Source of the DNA: Littorina saxatilis
Taxonomy: Eukaryota; Mollusca; Gastropoda; Littorinimorpha; Littorinidae
NCBI RefSeq assembly: GCF_037325665.1
Contig: NC_090258.1
Span: 32,953,281-33,017,280, forward strand
Direction of reading: 5' to 3'
DNA length: 64,000 nt
This document shows, piece by piece, positions 1-11,200 of this stretch (its first letter is position 1; each line of letters begins with the position of its first letter). The notes under the pieces were generated by a model that ran no database searches, was not told where the DNA came from, and worked only from the letters and a program-made list of their open reading frames with translations. The position numbers were made by a program, and so were the translations under genes.

Positions 1-103
1 GTGCTCCCAAGCGCAAGAAGAAGGGTGCTCAGACAGGTAAGGGTAAGCAGCACCACCAGGGGGGTGGTCGCAAGCCTGCGCCTGCCCGCCAGCAGAATTT
101 TCA

Positions 104-2041
104 GTGAGTCCCGGCCCTACGTTGACGCCCCCTCAAGTTGCCCCTCTTTCGTCCGTCGGTTCCCTTTTTCGGGCCCGCGACATGTGGGGCAGACTGGTCT
201 CCAACCAGTTTATCTTGAGGGTGGTGGGGTCGGGGTTTTCTCTACCGCTGTCGTCACAACCTCCTTTGTCCGCTCTACCTTTGACGTTCCCCCCTCCTCG
301 AGACCCTGCCAGATGGCAGGCTCTTCAAGACGAGGTGAACTCGTTGGTCGAGAAGAAGGCTGTCTACCCCCTTTCTCAGCCTTCTCCGGGGTTCTACTCC
401 CGCCTGTTCACCGTCCCCAAAAAGGACGGCAGGTTCAGGCCGGTGTTGGACCTCTCCACCTTGAACTTGTACCTTCGCAGGTGCAAGTTCAAAATGGAAA
501 CCCCTTCGTCGGTCCGGTTGGCCATCCGGCCAAACGATTGGGCCACGTCTGTGGACCTCCAGGATGCTTACTTCCACATCCTGGTGGCCCCGGGGTACCG
601 ACATCTGCTCCGGTTTGTTTGGGAGGGCACAGTGTTCGAGTTTCGGGCCCTCCCATTCGGCCTGTCCTTGGCCCCGCTGATTTTTACAAAGGTGGTCAAG
701 GAGCTGGCGGCGTTGGTCAGAGCTCAGGGTGTGCGTCTGCGTCAATATTTGGACGATTGGCTCACCCTGGCCCAGTCTCGCGATCAATGCCTCCAACACA
801 CCCGGCAGGTCCTGGACCGGACCCATGCTTTGGGGTTCCAGATACAGTGGCACAAGTCGGACCTCGTGCCAGCCCAGCAGTTTTGCTACTTGGGGATGGC
901 GTTCGACACAGTGCTTTACACTGTGTCTCCCTCCCCGGACAGAATCCTCTCCCTGAGGCGAAAGATCCTCTCCATTCAGGCTTGCCGCGCTGTTCCTCAC
1001 AGGCGGCTGGCGGAACTGTTGGGTTCCATGGAGTCTGTCGCTCTGCTGCTGCCCCTTGCAAGGCTACACAAACGTCCCCTGCAACGGGCAGTAGCAGATC
1101 GGACTTCCAGGCCTCTCGATTACACCGAGTTGGTCCAGATCGGGCCTTGGTTTCACGAGGCTGTAGTCCAATGGCTGGACCCGATCTGGCTCAACTCTGC
1201 GGTGCCTATCCAACCGAGACGGCCGTCTCTCTTCCTGTACACCGACGCTTCTACGCGGGGTTGGGGGGCCCACCTGGACCTGCACGAGGCCCAGGGGGTC
1301 TGGACCCAGGAGGAGTCCCTCCTACACATCAACTTTCTAGAGTTGGAGGCGGTTCGTCGGGCTCTGCTGGAGTTTCGCCTCCTGATTCGGGATCAGGATG
1401 TGTTGGTCCACGGGGACAACACCACATGCCTAGCTTACCTTCGCCACCAGGGGGGCACCAATTCTCGGTCCCTCTCCCTGTTAGCGGAGGAGATTCTGCT
1501 CTGGTGCCAGACCAATCAGGTCCGGATGTCAGTCCAATTCGTTCCGGGGAAACTGAACGCCCTGGCCGACATTCTCAGTCGGGGCGATCAGGTTCTCCCC
1601 ACAGAATGGACCATCGCTCACAACGTTCTACAGCGTCTGTGGGCAAGGTGGGACCGTCCTCTGATCGATCTGTTCGCAACTCGATTCAGCGCTCGGCTTC
1701 CCAGGTACGTCAGCCCCTTTCGAGACACGAATGCGTTCCACGTGGACGCATTCACTCTCTCGTGGAGGCTCCTCGATGCTTACACCTATCCCCCGACATC
1801 CCTGATTCCGAGGGTACTGGCAAAGTATCTGCAGGAACGGCCAAGACTGATTTTGGTCGCGCCTTACTGGCCAACAGCTCCGTGGTTTCCAGATCTTCGC
1901 GGTCTCACCCACGTAGACCCTCTACCTCTGAATCTGGACGGGGGAAGTCTGCTCCAGCCTCGATCAGGCCTCCCTCATCCACGTCCAGAGAGTCTGTGCT
2001 TGACCGCATGGCTCTTGTGCGCTCCAAACTGCTTGCACTAG
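104..2041 (+). CDS. DIRS reverse transcriptase and RNase H
   Basis: Reverse-transcriptase and RNase H polyprotein of the DIRS element. The RT palm is visible as VPKKDGRFRPVLDLS near residues 104-118, SVDLQDAYFH, the ALPFGLSLAP segment and the catalytic YLDDW box near residue 214. RNase H follows with LYTDASTRGWGAHL near residue 378, the LELEAVRRAL helix, VHGDNTTCLAYL, and a C-terminal NALADILSR. It lies in a different frame from the recombinase, with which it overlaps, as DIRS families normally do. The true start may lie upstream of the window because the gag region is not in view. As an element of LTR kin it is described only as a recent-looking fossil. Confidence 0.85.
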   Translation: MSPGPTLTPPQVAPLSSVGSLFRARDMWGRLVSNQFILRVVGSGFSLPLSSQPPLSALPLTFPPPRDPARWQALQDEVNSLVEKKAVYPLSQPSPGFYSRLFTVPKKDGRFRPVLDLSTLNLYLRRCKFKMETPSSVRLAIRPNDWATSVDLQDAYFHILVAPGYRHLLRFVWEGTVFEFRALPFGLSLAPLIFTKVVKELAALVRAQGVRLRQYLDDWLTLAQSRDQCLQHTRQVLDRTHALGFQIQWHKSDLVPAQQFCYLGMAFDTVLYTVSPSPDRILSLRRKILSIQACRAVPHRRLAELLGSMESVALLLPLARLHKRPLQRAVADRTSRPLDYTELVQIGPWFHEAVVQWLDPIWLNSAVPIQPRRPSLFLYTDASTRGWGAHLDLHEAQGVWTQEESLLHINFLELEAVRRALLEFRLLIRDQDVLVHGDNTTCLAYLRHQGGTNSRSLSLLAEEILLWCQTNQVRMSVQFVPGKLNALADILSRGDQVLPTEWTIAHNVLQRLWARWDRPLIDLFATRFSARLPRYVSPFRDTNAFHVDAFTLSWRLLDAYTYPPTSLIPRVLAKYLQERPRLILVAPYWPTAPWFPDLRGLTHVDPLPLNLDGGSLLQPRSGLPHPRPESLCLTAWLLCAPNCLH

Positions 2042-3081
2042 GATTGCACAAGAGTTCAGTAGAGTTTTCCTTGAACGCTAAGAGGCGATCAACTAATCAG
2101 CTCTACGACTTACGCTGGAGAGCTTGGGCCTCCTTCGCCTTGTCCAAGGGGATAAAGCCGCTTTATCCCTCAACACAGGACTTGGCCAACTTCCTGGTGG
2201 AAGTGTATCAAAAGAAGAGTCTTTCTTCTAAGACTCTTCTTGGATACAAATCTGCCATCACTTCCACGATTGCGGCTGCTACTGGTCGCAGACCTGAACA
2301 CTTGATCAGTTCCTCCCTCATCGCTAATGTCCTTTCGGGTATTAGCAATGCAGCGGTGTCTAAACCTCGGGTTTCATTTCCCAAGTGGGATGTCTTCCTG
2401 GTTCTCAAACTCCTGCGTAGCAAGGAGTTTGAACCCCTGGCAGGCATTAGTATCAAGTTCCTGACTTTTAAGACTGTGTTCCTCATCGCTTTAGCCACTT
2501 GCCGTAGACTCAGTGGTATTCAAGCTTTGAGTGGCCTGGAATTTGACATTGAGTTCACCACACATCAGGTGACGTTGGCTTTCCTACCAGACTTTCGAGC
2601 CAAGAATCAGAATGCCTCGGAGTTGTCCAAACCAGTAGTCATTCAAGCCTTGGCTCCCACTCTTGAACATGATGACCCTGATCGCTTCCTCTGCCCAGTA
2701 CGTGCCCTTAGAGTGTACCTGGATAGAACACGTAGCTTTCGGTCTTCTAAGCGGTCACTGTTTGTCTCGCTTAATCCGAAGTACCAATCGGATATTTCTA
2801 GACAAACTTTAGCTCGTTGGCTGACCTTGCTTATCAAACAGGCTTATGTTCATGCTCAAGTGGATGTGGTCCCTGACATCAGGGCACACGAGATTCGGGC
2901 TATCGGCTCCTCGTTGGCGCACGTGCGGGGTGCCTCGCTCCAAAGCATAATGGCGGTCGCGTTCTGGAAGACTCCAGCCACGTTTATTAACCACTATATG
3001 CGAGACTTTTCCAGTCTCAGGCTTGACCAGTCGTATGGCATTGCCAAAGCAGTGGTTGCCAGCATGGTCACGTCAGTCTAA
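1963..3081 (+). CDS. DIRS tyrosine recombinase
   Basis: Site-specific tyrosine recombinase that would integrate the circular cDNA of the DIRS element. The frame is open from the window edge, but only the part from about 1,963 looks like protein; before that it is the alternate frame of the RT gene. It starts with a SAM-like N-terminal domain (RSTNQLYDLRWRAWASFAL), then the catalytic core with ATCRRLSGIQAL carrying the first Arg, HEIRAIGSSLAHVRG carrying His-x-x-Arg, and NHYMRD with the nucleophilic Tyr close to the C-terminus. These are the R-H-R-Y residues of the family. The stop at 3,081 is followed directly by the internal complementary region. Confidence 0.85.
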   Translation: MRPPSSTSRESVLDRMALVRSKLLALGLHKSSVEFSLNAKRRSTNQLYDLRWRAWASFALSKGIKPLYPSTQDLANFLVEVYQKKSLSSKTLLGYKSAITSTIAAATGRRPEHLISSSLIANVLSGISNAAVSKPRVSFPKWDVFLVLKLLRSKEFEPLAGISIKFLTFKTVFLIALATCRRLSGIQALSGLEFDIEFTTHQVTLAFLPDFRAKNQNASELSKPVVIQALAPTLEHDDPDRFLCPVRALRVYLDRTRSFRSSKRSLFVSLNPKYQSDISRQTLARWLTLLIKQAYVHAQVDVVPDIRAHEIRAIGSSLAHVRGASLQSIMAVAFWKTPATFINHYMRDFSSLRLDQSYGIAKAVVASMVTSV

Positions 3082-3219
3082 GGTATTTTTCTTGGGTATA
3101 TTTTCTTTTACGGTAGTACTGTTCGAAAATTGCCTGGGTATCTTAATCCTTGGATTTAAGTGATTTTGATTAAGGAGTTTAATACTCTACATATCACCCT
3201 CACACCACTCTGGTATTCT

Positions 3220-3582
3220 GTGCAAGAATAGTACTGTCGAGGTAAGTGTTATATTGACTGTAAGGCTTCTTTTTAAGCCTACTGTCTATATGATACTTAC
3301 CGAGACAGTACTATTAGAGTTTCCCTCCCGCCTCCCCTCTTGATATGTTATGGGCTTTTTGAGGGTCTGCAGCTCATAAAGAAAGAGGACGCGCCACCTA
3401 CATCCTGTAAGGGGGAAGCACTCGGACAGTGCTTGGGATCCACGGTGGCGCATGGTTATGGGAGATAATTGTACCCACGCAGCGTTTTGTCCAATTTTTT
3501 CGGCCTATAATAGATAATGTGCAAGAATAGTACTGTCTCGGTAAGTATCATATAGACAGTAGGCTTAAAAAGAAGCCTTACA
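3220..3582. repeat. DIRS internal complementary region and right terminal inverted repeat
   Basis: Two 57-bp arms (3,259-3,315 and 3,526-3,582) are reverse complements. The first arm itself folds against 3,226-3,238, because AATAGTACTGTC reappears inverted at 3,303-3,314. The 200-bp loop between the arms has no ORF. This nested hairpin is what DIRS elements use to join their split ends. Confidence 0.75.
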
Positions 3583-3589
3583 ATTGCAA

Positions 3590-4640
3590 CAAAATATCAC
3601 AGAAGTAATGTAAACTGAAAGTGTGAGGTACTCAGTTTTGTCAGAAGTACGAATGATACATGTACTTATGTTTAAGAAGACGCTCTGGTAAGTATTATAA
3701 ATTCTTGGAAAAAGCTGAAGTATGTTGATTTAATAAACGCGTAACAAAAACACAAGTACCACAGTGGTACCTGCAACAAAAGAACACATAGGACCAGCTA
3801 AAAGTTTCCTACATTGCAGGTGGCCTGTCATAATGGGTGTCATTACATGCACAGATGGTATAGTTGAACCACCCTTATTCAGACCAGACCCCCTGATTTA
3901 CTACCCTTTTTAGACACTCTTTTCTCAGATTTTATGTTAATCACCTCTGTAAATTTACCCCTTTAAGACGATTCCTCCTTTTTCAGACCCGATTCTCTTG
4001 AAAAATTGTTAGGTCTTGATCCCTCTGTAGCAATGTCCTAACTTTGTAGGTGTCCTCTCGTCTGAGGGTCTCAGATTGTAGGTGTCACAATGAAAGTGCC
4101 GAGAGGCTCTTTTTTCACATAACGCTGAATGACCTAGATTGAAGTTCAAAATATCTCAAATCTAGAAGTGGCAAGATTAGCTGTTTCTGTGCAACACTTT
4201 GTCAGACATTTGTTAACTTTTAGAAACATCAAAACTCACAAAAATAATTGTTGTTCTTGTTGAGCATAGTACTCATTAGTAGTAATACGCTTCAGCAAAT
4301 ATTCTGATCTCTTGGAATCAAGGTTAAAGGCAGACACTTGGTATAAAGATTTCAGGCACATGGACGTTGTTGATTGCATGGTCTGAAGAAAGCATGAACA
4401 ATCTGTTGCTATATTTTGCGGACCCCTCTCGTTATGGCACAAAGACTTGCATATTGTTCATATTTATATATATATGCAAAGGCTCAAATGGTACAAACAC
4501 TCAAATTGTTTTGGAGGCAAAGCCAATGAACCAGGAATGCCAGCTTGAGCTAATTAAGCTAATATAACCATGTTAAAATCTGCTTTGCCAAACACAAAGG
4601 TCGCGTGAGTACATCAGGAGAAAACAGCGGTCAGACCTAA
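3590..4640. other. Non-coding flank, includes distal end of the AOX-A duplicated block
   Basis: No gene seen. Around 3,865-4,110 there is a decayed segment rich in TTTAAGAC-like pieces resembling the TIR element at 9,909-10,817. From about 4,110 the minus strand is alignable with plus-strand 53,530-54,010 (for example GAAACAGCTAATCTTGCCAC against GAAACAGCAAATCTTGCCAC), so the AOX inverted duplication reaches this far past the 3' end of AOX-A. Confidence 0.55.
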
Positions 4641-4799
4641 TCACAAACAGTTTTCTGAAGCCCACAGGTGTCTCACAGCTACAGTGTCTTGAATTATAGC
4701 TATAAATAGCTCAGTTCTCGAGGCAGACAACTTCTGCAGAGCAGCTAGCTGCTTTACCAAGGGGAAGTACAGCATCACCCTGTCAGGTCTAAAGATGAA

Positions 4800-5150
4800 C
4801 AAAAGTTGTGATATGACTGAATCACTTTCCAGGTTTGTAGGGTTCAACTGATCTGGTTTCATGGAGGCCAGTGTATGCTATACTATGACGGATTCACTTT
4901 CCAGGTTTGTAGGGGTTCAACTGATCTGGTTTCATGGAGGCCAGTGTATGCTATGACGGATTCACTTTCCAGGTTTGTAGGGGTTCAGCTGGTCTGGTTT
5001 CATGAAGGCCAGTGTATGCTATGACAGATTTACTTTCCAGGTTTGTAGGGGTTGAACTGGTCTGGTTTCATGGAGGCCAGTGTATGCTATATGACAATCA
5101 CTTTCCAGGTTTGTAGGGGTTCAACTGGTTTGGTTTGAGTGAGGCCAGTG
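4800..5150 (-). repeat. Tandem copies of the AOX-A exon 10 coding end in its 3' flank
   Basis: Five units of about 70 bp run in tandem. The last one (5,107-5,150) is the real coding end of exon 10; the four others lie downstream of the stop. Each unit reads, on the minus strand, GGCCTCCATGAAACCAGA or close variants, then CAACCCCTACAAACCTGGAAAG, so each repeats the codons for LASMKPDQ(F/L)NPYKPGK with its own stop. AOX-B has the same arrangement with three extra units, so the array probably predates the gene duplication. Confidence 0.85.
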
Positions 5151-5223
5151 TGTGGTTGACCAGTCTATGATGGGCCTCGTCTGCACGGATGGCCAGAATC
5201 ACATCGCGCATTGTGGCGTCCTC
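5098..5223 (-). CDS. AOX: AOX-A exon 10 (ADEAHH motif and stop)
   Basis: 126 nt coding [20 protein letters not shown] and on to NPYKPGK, then TGA. Contains ligands Glu342 and His345. The terminal part is re-duplicated in tandem just downstream. Confidence 0.95.
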   Translation of the reverse strand, partial: EDATMRDVILAIRADEAHHRLVNHTLASLKPNQLNPYKPGK

Positions 5224-8200
5224 CTGTTTACACAAAAGATTTACTTCAGAAATCAGAGTCACGAAGGCAACATTACATTTTATCTTTACATCTGAACTTC
5301 TAATAAAGCGTCCCTTTAATAAATAAAAATAATTTTAAAAAAGTGTTCTGATGTTGCACTATTTCTCAGATTGTCTTAGTTAATGTTTTTTCTTGAAATA
5401 AAAAAAGCAAAGTTCCAGAAAAATGGCAACTTAATTCTGTGAGGCTATGAGTAACAAATGACATAACGCAAGGAGCTGGGTAAAGAACTGTCATAATACT
5501 CACCGTCAAACGCCAGTAGTTAACTGCAATTTCAGGAGCCTTCTGCGTTTGCCAGTGTTTCATGGGGCCACCGTTTATATCCTAAACAGATGAAAGATAC
5601 AAGGTACACATCAGGGGCGGACGAGGGGGGGGTTTCTGGGGTTTCCGGAAACCCCCCCCCAGCCAAAAAATAAAAATATTTTTGTGTGTTTTTTTGGGTT
5701 GAGTTTCAATTTGTTGGGTATTAATCAGTGACAAAATCTGCTGCCTGGAACTGGTAATGATCATCCTCAGAATGCACCAGCTTGCACCATTTTGCATCCT
5801 TTTTTTCAAAATTTTCCGGGGGGGCATGCCCCCGGACCCCCCTAGCAAGCTAGGCGCTTCGCGCCGTCGGCTCGGCGCTTCGCGCCTTCACACCCATATC
5901 TTCACAATATACTTTTGGAAACCCCCCCCATAAAATGAACTGATCCGCCCCTGCACATGATAATATGTTACATGTACAAAATTGTGCAATGGGAAAATGA
6001 ACGATAGTATCAATCTTTATTTGAAAACACACTTGGTGAAGAATGATGGCAGCTTGCAAGTTTGTGTCAAATAGAGCTGATGATGACTAAAAGCAGAAGA
6101 GCAATTAAATAACCATGCAAGTGCAAAACTTGTTGAGCACAAAAAGCAGCTGCATGTGTGTACACACACACACCCACACACACACACACATCTACACACA
6201 CATCTCCCAAAAGAAATAGCCGAGTAATTTTATATCAAAACAGAAATAGGATCAACATTGACTCGTTAAAAAAACAAAACACATGTGCCCACCTCCAGAC
6301 ACTTAGTGTACGTTATGACAGCTTCTTCTTCCAGGTAGCCCACAAAGCGATGGCAAAACTTTGGACTGATTATGTAGCAAGCACCAAACAGAGTGACAAA
6401 CACACCTGTAACATGAAAATGAAACAAGAAAGCATTAACAATGGCATTAGCCATGTATTTTTCTTCTTCTTCAGCGTTCCAGAATTTTCTGGTTACGTGT
6501 GAGCTCGTTTGTCCATTTGGGTTCCCCAAACTATACCCTGAGAGCATAGTCAGCTTCACTCCGCTTTCGTTAAGTAGGCATGCTGGGTATTTTCGTGTTT
6601 CCATAACCCACCGCACTCCGACATGGATTACAGGATCTTTCCCGTGCACACTTGGTCTTGTGCTTGCGTGTACACACGAAGGGGGTTAAGTCACTAGCAG
6701 GTCTGCACATAAGTTGACCTGGGAGATCAGAAAAATCTCCACTCCCCACCAGGCGGCAGCGACCGGGATTCGAAATCACGACCTCCCGATTAGGAGGCCG
6801 ACAACTTACCACCACATCACTGCGCCCGTCGCCATGTATTCAATCCAGACTGTGATATCACACCTGAACAAGCACACGGTCTGCCTGCGGAAAGTCCATG
6901 CATACACAATCCTACCACTAGGTTATTTCCCTTGGACTGCTTTGCAGAATCCTAAAATCCACTTTCCCAACTTATCAACGAGAGCATAAAGTAGTAAAGA
7001 GACATGTTAATGAGGGAGGAATAGATAGCATACTCTTGCTTATCATTATTTCAAATCATCAACCAGCTTCCTCTAACTGAAAGTCCCAGTTCAATGTTTA
7101 GAAAACAATCTTGCACTCAAATCTGATCACTCAGCATATGATGTAATTATGTATTGATCAAACATTTCCCTTCTTTGAGCCATGTGATGTCAGAGGCCGA
7201 TTTTAAGGCATATTTAGGTGGCTAGCCAAGACTACAACAGAGTGCAAGTTTGTGTGGTAATTCAGTCATTAAAAATAAAAGGAATTCTAAATAAAAAGAT
7301 CAATACATAATGTTATTTGTATTTTTGACCAAAATATCATATTCATCTTGGCTAAAAAAAAGAAAAGAACTCCGTTGATCTGTGTAAAATGTCATATTTT
7401 GGTCAAAAATACAAATAACGTGTAATATTCTCTGAATATGCCGTCTTCAGAACAGTGCATGAGTGCGTGCAGCTTCACAACGCAGCACTATAATGCAACA
7501 CGCACCTTGGGATCCAATGACGGAGGTTTTAAAAATCCAGGATGGTTTTTTCAGTTGGAGAGCTGTCATCAGGTGCATCCGTTCATTTTCAGCTTCCTCT
7601 GCAAATTTGATTAAATAGAGCTCTAATCAACAGTTAGCATAACCAACACATATTCACAGTCAGCCGTTTACACAGGCAAAGAGTTTATTTTCAAATGCGC
7701 ATAATGTAATGTACTGCTTTTGTTACAATTTTCACTACATGTAGCTTTGTACGTTGTCTGTCGATTTAGTTAATTATCATGTTGTACCTTGAAATTCAAA
7801 TAAACCAAATCCCCCCGCGGGTTAGGGGGAAGAATTTACCCGATGCTCCCCAGCATGTCGTAAGAGGCGACTAACGGATTCTGTTTCTCATTTTACCCTT
7901 GTTAAGTGTTTCTTGTATAGAATATAGTCAATGTTTGTAAAGATTTTAGTCAAGCAGTATGTAAGAAATGTTAAGTCCTTTGTACTGGAAACTTGCATTC
8001 TCCCAGTAAGGTAATATATTGTACTACGTTGCAAGCCCCTGGAGCAATTTTTTGATTAGGCCAAAAAAAAAAAATTGTCTGTTTCTGGTAACATGGCTAA
8101 AAAAAATAGGGTCGGTAGGTAGGGATTTTTTTTTATTTTTTTTATTTTTTTTTTTTTTACCCCAATTGTAGACCAATAAAACTAACTTTAAAAATCGCGC

Positions 8201-11200
8201 AAAGAGACTGGATTCACTATACATAGAGACAAGACACTCAACACATTTACAAATCGTCAGCGGACTTTCGTTTTCACACGTTTTTGTTGTTCATTTTCTC
8301 ACCCTGTCCTTTACCACCAAAAAAAAAAATAAAAATTTTGAGTTTGGGAAAAAAAAGTTTAGGGTCGGCGCCAAAATTTACGGTCGGTCGGGTGACCAGA
8401 AACAGACAATTTTTTTTTTTTGGCCTTAGTGCTTTTGCGAACAAGAAACAATTAACAAGTGGGTCTATTCCATCTCCCCCCCTTTCCCCGTCGCGATATA
8501 ACCTTCGTGGTTGAAAACGACGTTAAACACCAAATAAAGAAAGAAAGAAATAAACCAAAACAATATCTGCACATTGTCATTGAATGCCTCAAAGTTGGTA
8601 CTACATGTAGTTTAAATAGTTATTCCATTCAAACGCATGCAGGTCACAACTTTTTGTTGAAAAAAAAAAACAAGATAAAAAAAAGTGTCAGTAATGTATG
8701 ACATTTAGATGTCAATGTCTAGAACATGAATAATTACCCAGTAAAGTGTGTATCCACCCATGATCCCTTTGCAATCGGCGGAGAGAGAGCATGTGACGCA
8801 TCATGGCAGCCACCATGCCTGGTACGCCCGCCACAGTCTCCAGAAAAATGATTCGCCTGCAATGTCATCAAATGTGTCGTCAACGGTCCTCATTTCCTGT
8901 TCGTTCACTCAATCTTATCTTTCTTTCTTTCTTTATTTGGTGTTTAACGTCGTTTTCAACTGTTCAAGGTTATATCGCGACGGAGGGAAGGGGAGTGATG
9001 GGGTAGAGCCACTTGTTCACAAAAGCACCAATCAAAAACCTGCTCCGGGGGCCTGCAACGTAGTACAATACATTACCTTACTGGGAGAATGCAAGTTTCC
9101 AGTACAAAGGACTTTTTCTTACATACTGCTTGACTAAAATCCTTACAAACATTGACTATATTCTATACAAGAAACACCTAACAAGGGTAAAAGGAGAAAC
9201 AGAATCCGTCAGTCGCCTCCCACGACATGCCGGGGAGCATCGGGCAAATTCTTTCTAACCCGCAGGGGGCACTCAATCTTATCTTAGAACTAAGAGTTCA
9301 AAACTACAGTAATACTGGATCCTTCGTCTGTTTGTGTGAGACATTATGTACATATTACATGTATTACCATTCAGATGATCCTCTGTATTAATTATATATC
9401 CCTCTAAGTTCTAACCGACCTGCTACACACCAACCCATCGACTCATCCAGCCACCCACCCCCCGCGGGTTAGGGGGAGTCTCATATTGGTTGGGACGAGA
9501 AAGAATTTACCCGATGCTCCCCAGCATGTCGTAAGAGGCGACTAACGGATTCTGTTTCTCCTTTTACCCTTGTTAAGTGTTTCTTGTATAGAATATAGTC
9601 AATTTTTGTAAAGATTTTAGTCAAGCAGTATGTAAGAAATGTTAAGTTCTTTGTACTGGAAACTTGCATTCTCCCAGTAAGGTCATATATTGTACTACGT
9701 TGCAAGCCCCTGGAGCAAATTTTTGATTAGTGCTTTTGTGAACAAGAAACAATTGACAAGTGGCTCTATCCCATCTCCCCCCTTTCCCCGTCGCGATATA
9801 ACCTTCGTGGTTGAAAACGACTTTAAACACCAAATAAAGAAAGAATCCAGCCACCCACCTAATTTCTTGGTCTCTCCAATTTACAAGGCACTTAGCTTTG
9901 ACTTAGTACAGTGGAACCCCCCTTTTAAGACCTCCACAAATCTGAGAAAATCAGGTCTTAAAAAGGAGGGAGTCTTAAAAAGGAGGGAGTCTTAAATTGG
10001 GGGTAAATTTACAGAGGTAATGAACAGAAAATCTTAGAAAACAGGTACGTCTTAAAAGGGAGAGCTCAGTCTTAAAGGCAGAGTAAGCCTCCCGTAAACC
10101 ATCACAGATACGGTCAGGCTTTTACACACAGTACAAACACCCTTTCATTTAAACACTCACCAATTGAGAACATCCTAGGTGCCCTCCGTAAAGAGCGAAC
10201 AATTTTCAAAGAATTTATTTTTGCGTGATTTATCTTACCCCTGAGCCATCGTGAACCCGTGTGATCCAGTTTTCCTTTTTCACAATGCAGTCGTCAGTTG
10301 GTCATGAATGCGACTCGATGTGAGCTTATCTACAATAGCACGTTTTTTATGCACGAAACAACGGCTGTGGTTCACAAGAACTCTAGCGATGGCTTTTGAC
10401 TGTTGAGAGGAACGGCGATTTGCACTGATAAACCTTCGTCTGCTACGACCCTTGCGTGACCCTGCTTCCGGGCTTTTCTTTTTTTTAAACTTTCACAACT
10501 TCGAATTGTTCTGATCTTGTCTTGATGAAAAACGAATTCTTTTATGATTAAAGAATGTTTGTGTAACAAGCTGTCAATTTATTATTTAGATTTTAAAAGT
10601 TAGGTCTAGCGCAAAAACGAGGCGCCGTTGTTGTTAACGAACAAGTCTACGAAAATAAATTCTTTGAAAATGTCTCACGCTCGACAGAAAACAGCCAGGA
10701 TGTTCCCGTTCGGTGAGCGTTCAAATGGAAGTATGCTTGTACTGTATTTAGACGCTCGGGGAGCTCTGTGATGGTTTACGGGAGGCTTACTGTGCCTTTA
10801 AGTTGGGGGGTCCACCGTACTGCAATCATTGTTCTCCTGTTACAAGACTATATATGGGTGTTTTTCAAAAAAGAACGAAAAATGAGACTAGTGAATGGTT
10901 AAAAGTGAATTTATTCCAAACTCTTAACAAATGCGTTGACATTATTCAGCACACCCAGTGCCATGTTAACATAAGATATGTACTCTTAATAAAGAATGGT
11001 TTTGCCAAAAAAATAAATAAACACAAAATATTTTGTTGCAGTGGTCAGTCGTGTTACTCTTTCTTTAATTTTTTTTTAGGTTGAAAGAAATGTTGACAGA
11101 TGATTAGTTTGCCTCTAGTATGACAAAAACAATACACTTTTCACTTTCTGAAGAAAAATATATACCTTAAAGTGAAAGAAAGCGATAAAAATTAAAGAAA

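Larger units (their letters stand above)
1..3582 (+). mobile_element. DIRS-type tyrosine-recombinase retroelement, right part
   Basis: The left end lies outside the window. Parts in order are an RT/RNase H frame, an overlapping tyrosine-recombinase frame, an internal complementary region at about 3,220-3,315, and a right terminal repeat ending near 3,582. The 57-bp segment 3,259-3,315 is the reverse complement of 3,526-3,582, and the 19-mer GTGCAAGAATAGTACTGTC occurs at both 3,220 and 3,519. Overlapping RT and YR frames plus split inverted ends, with no LTR and no integrase, are the family hallmark of DIRS elements, which integrate through a circular intermediate. The part in view looks whole and therefore young. 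Confidence 0.87.

Noticed and set aside
1-1960. Upstream part of the long recombinase frame as protein
   Set aside because: It is the alternate frame of the RT/RNase H gene and has no domain of its own.
6017-6199. Cys-Val repeat ORF near AOX-A exon 8
   Set aside because: CA/GT dinucleotide run; the real exon is on the minus strand at 6,293-6,405.
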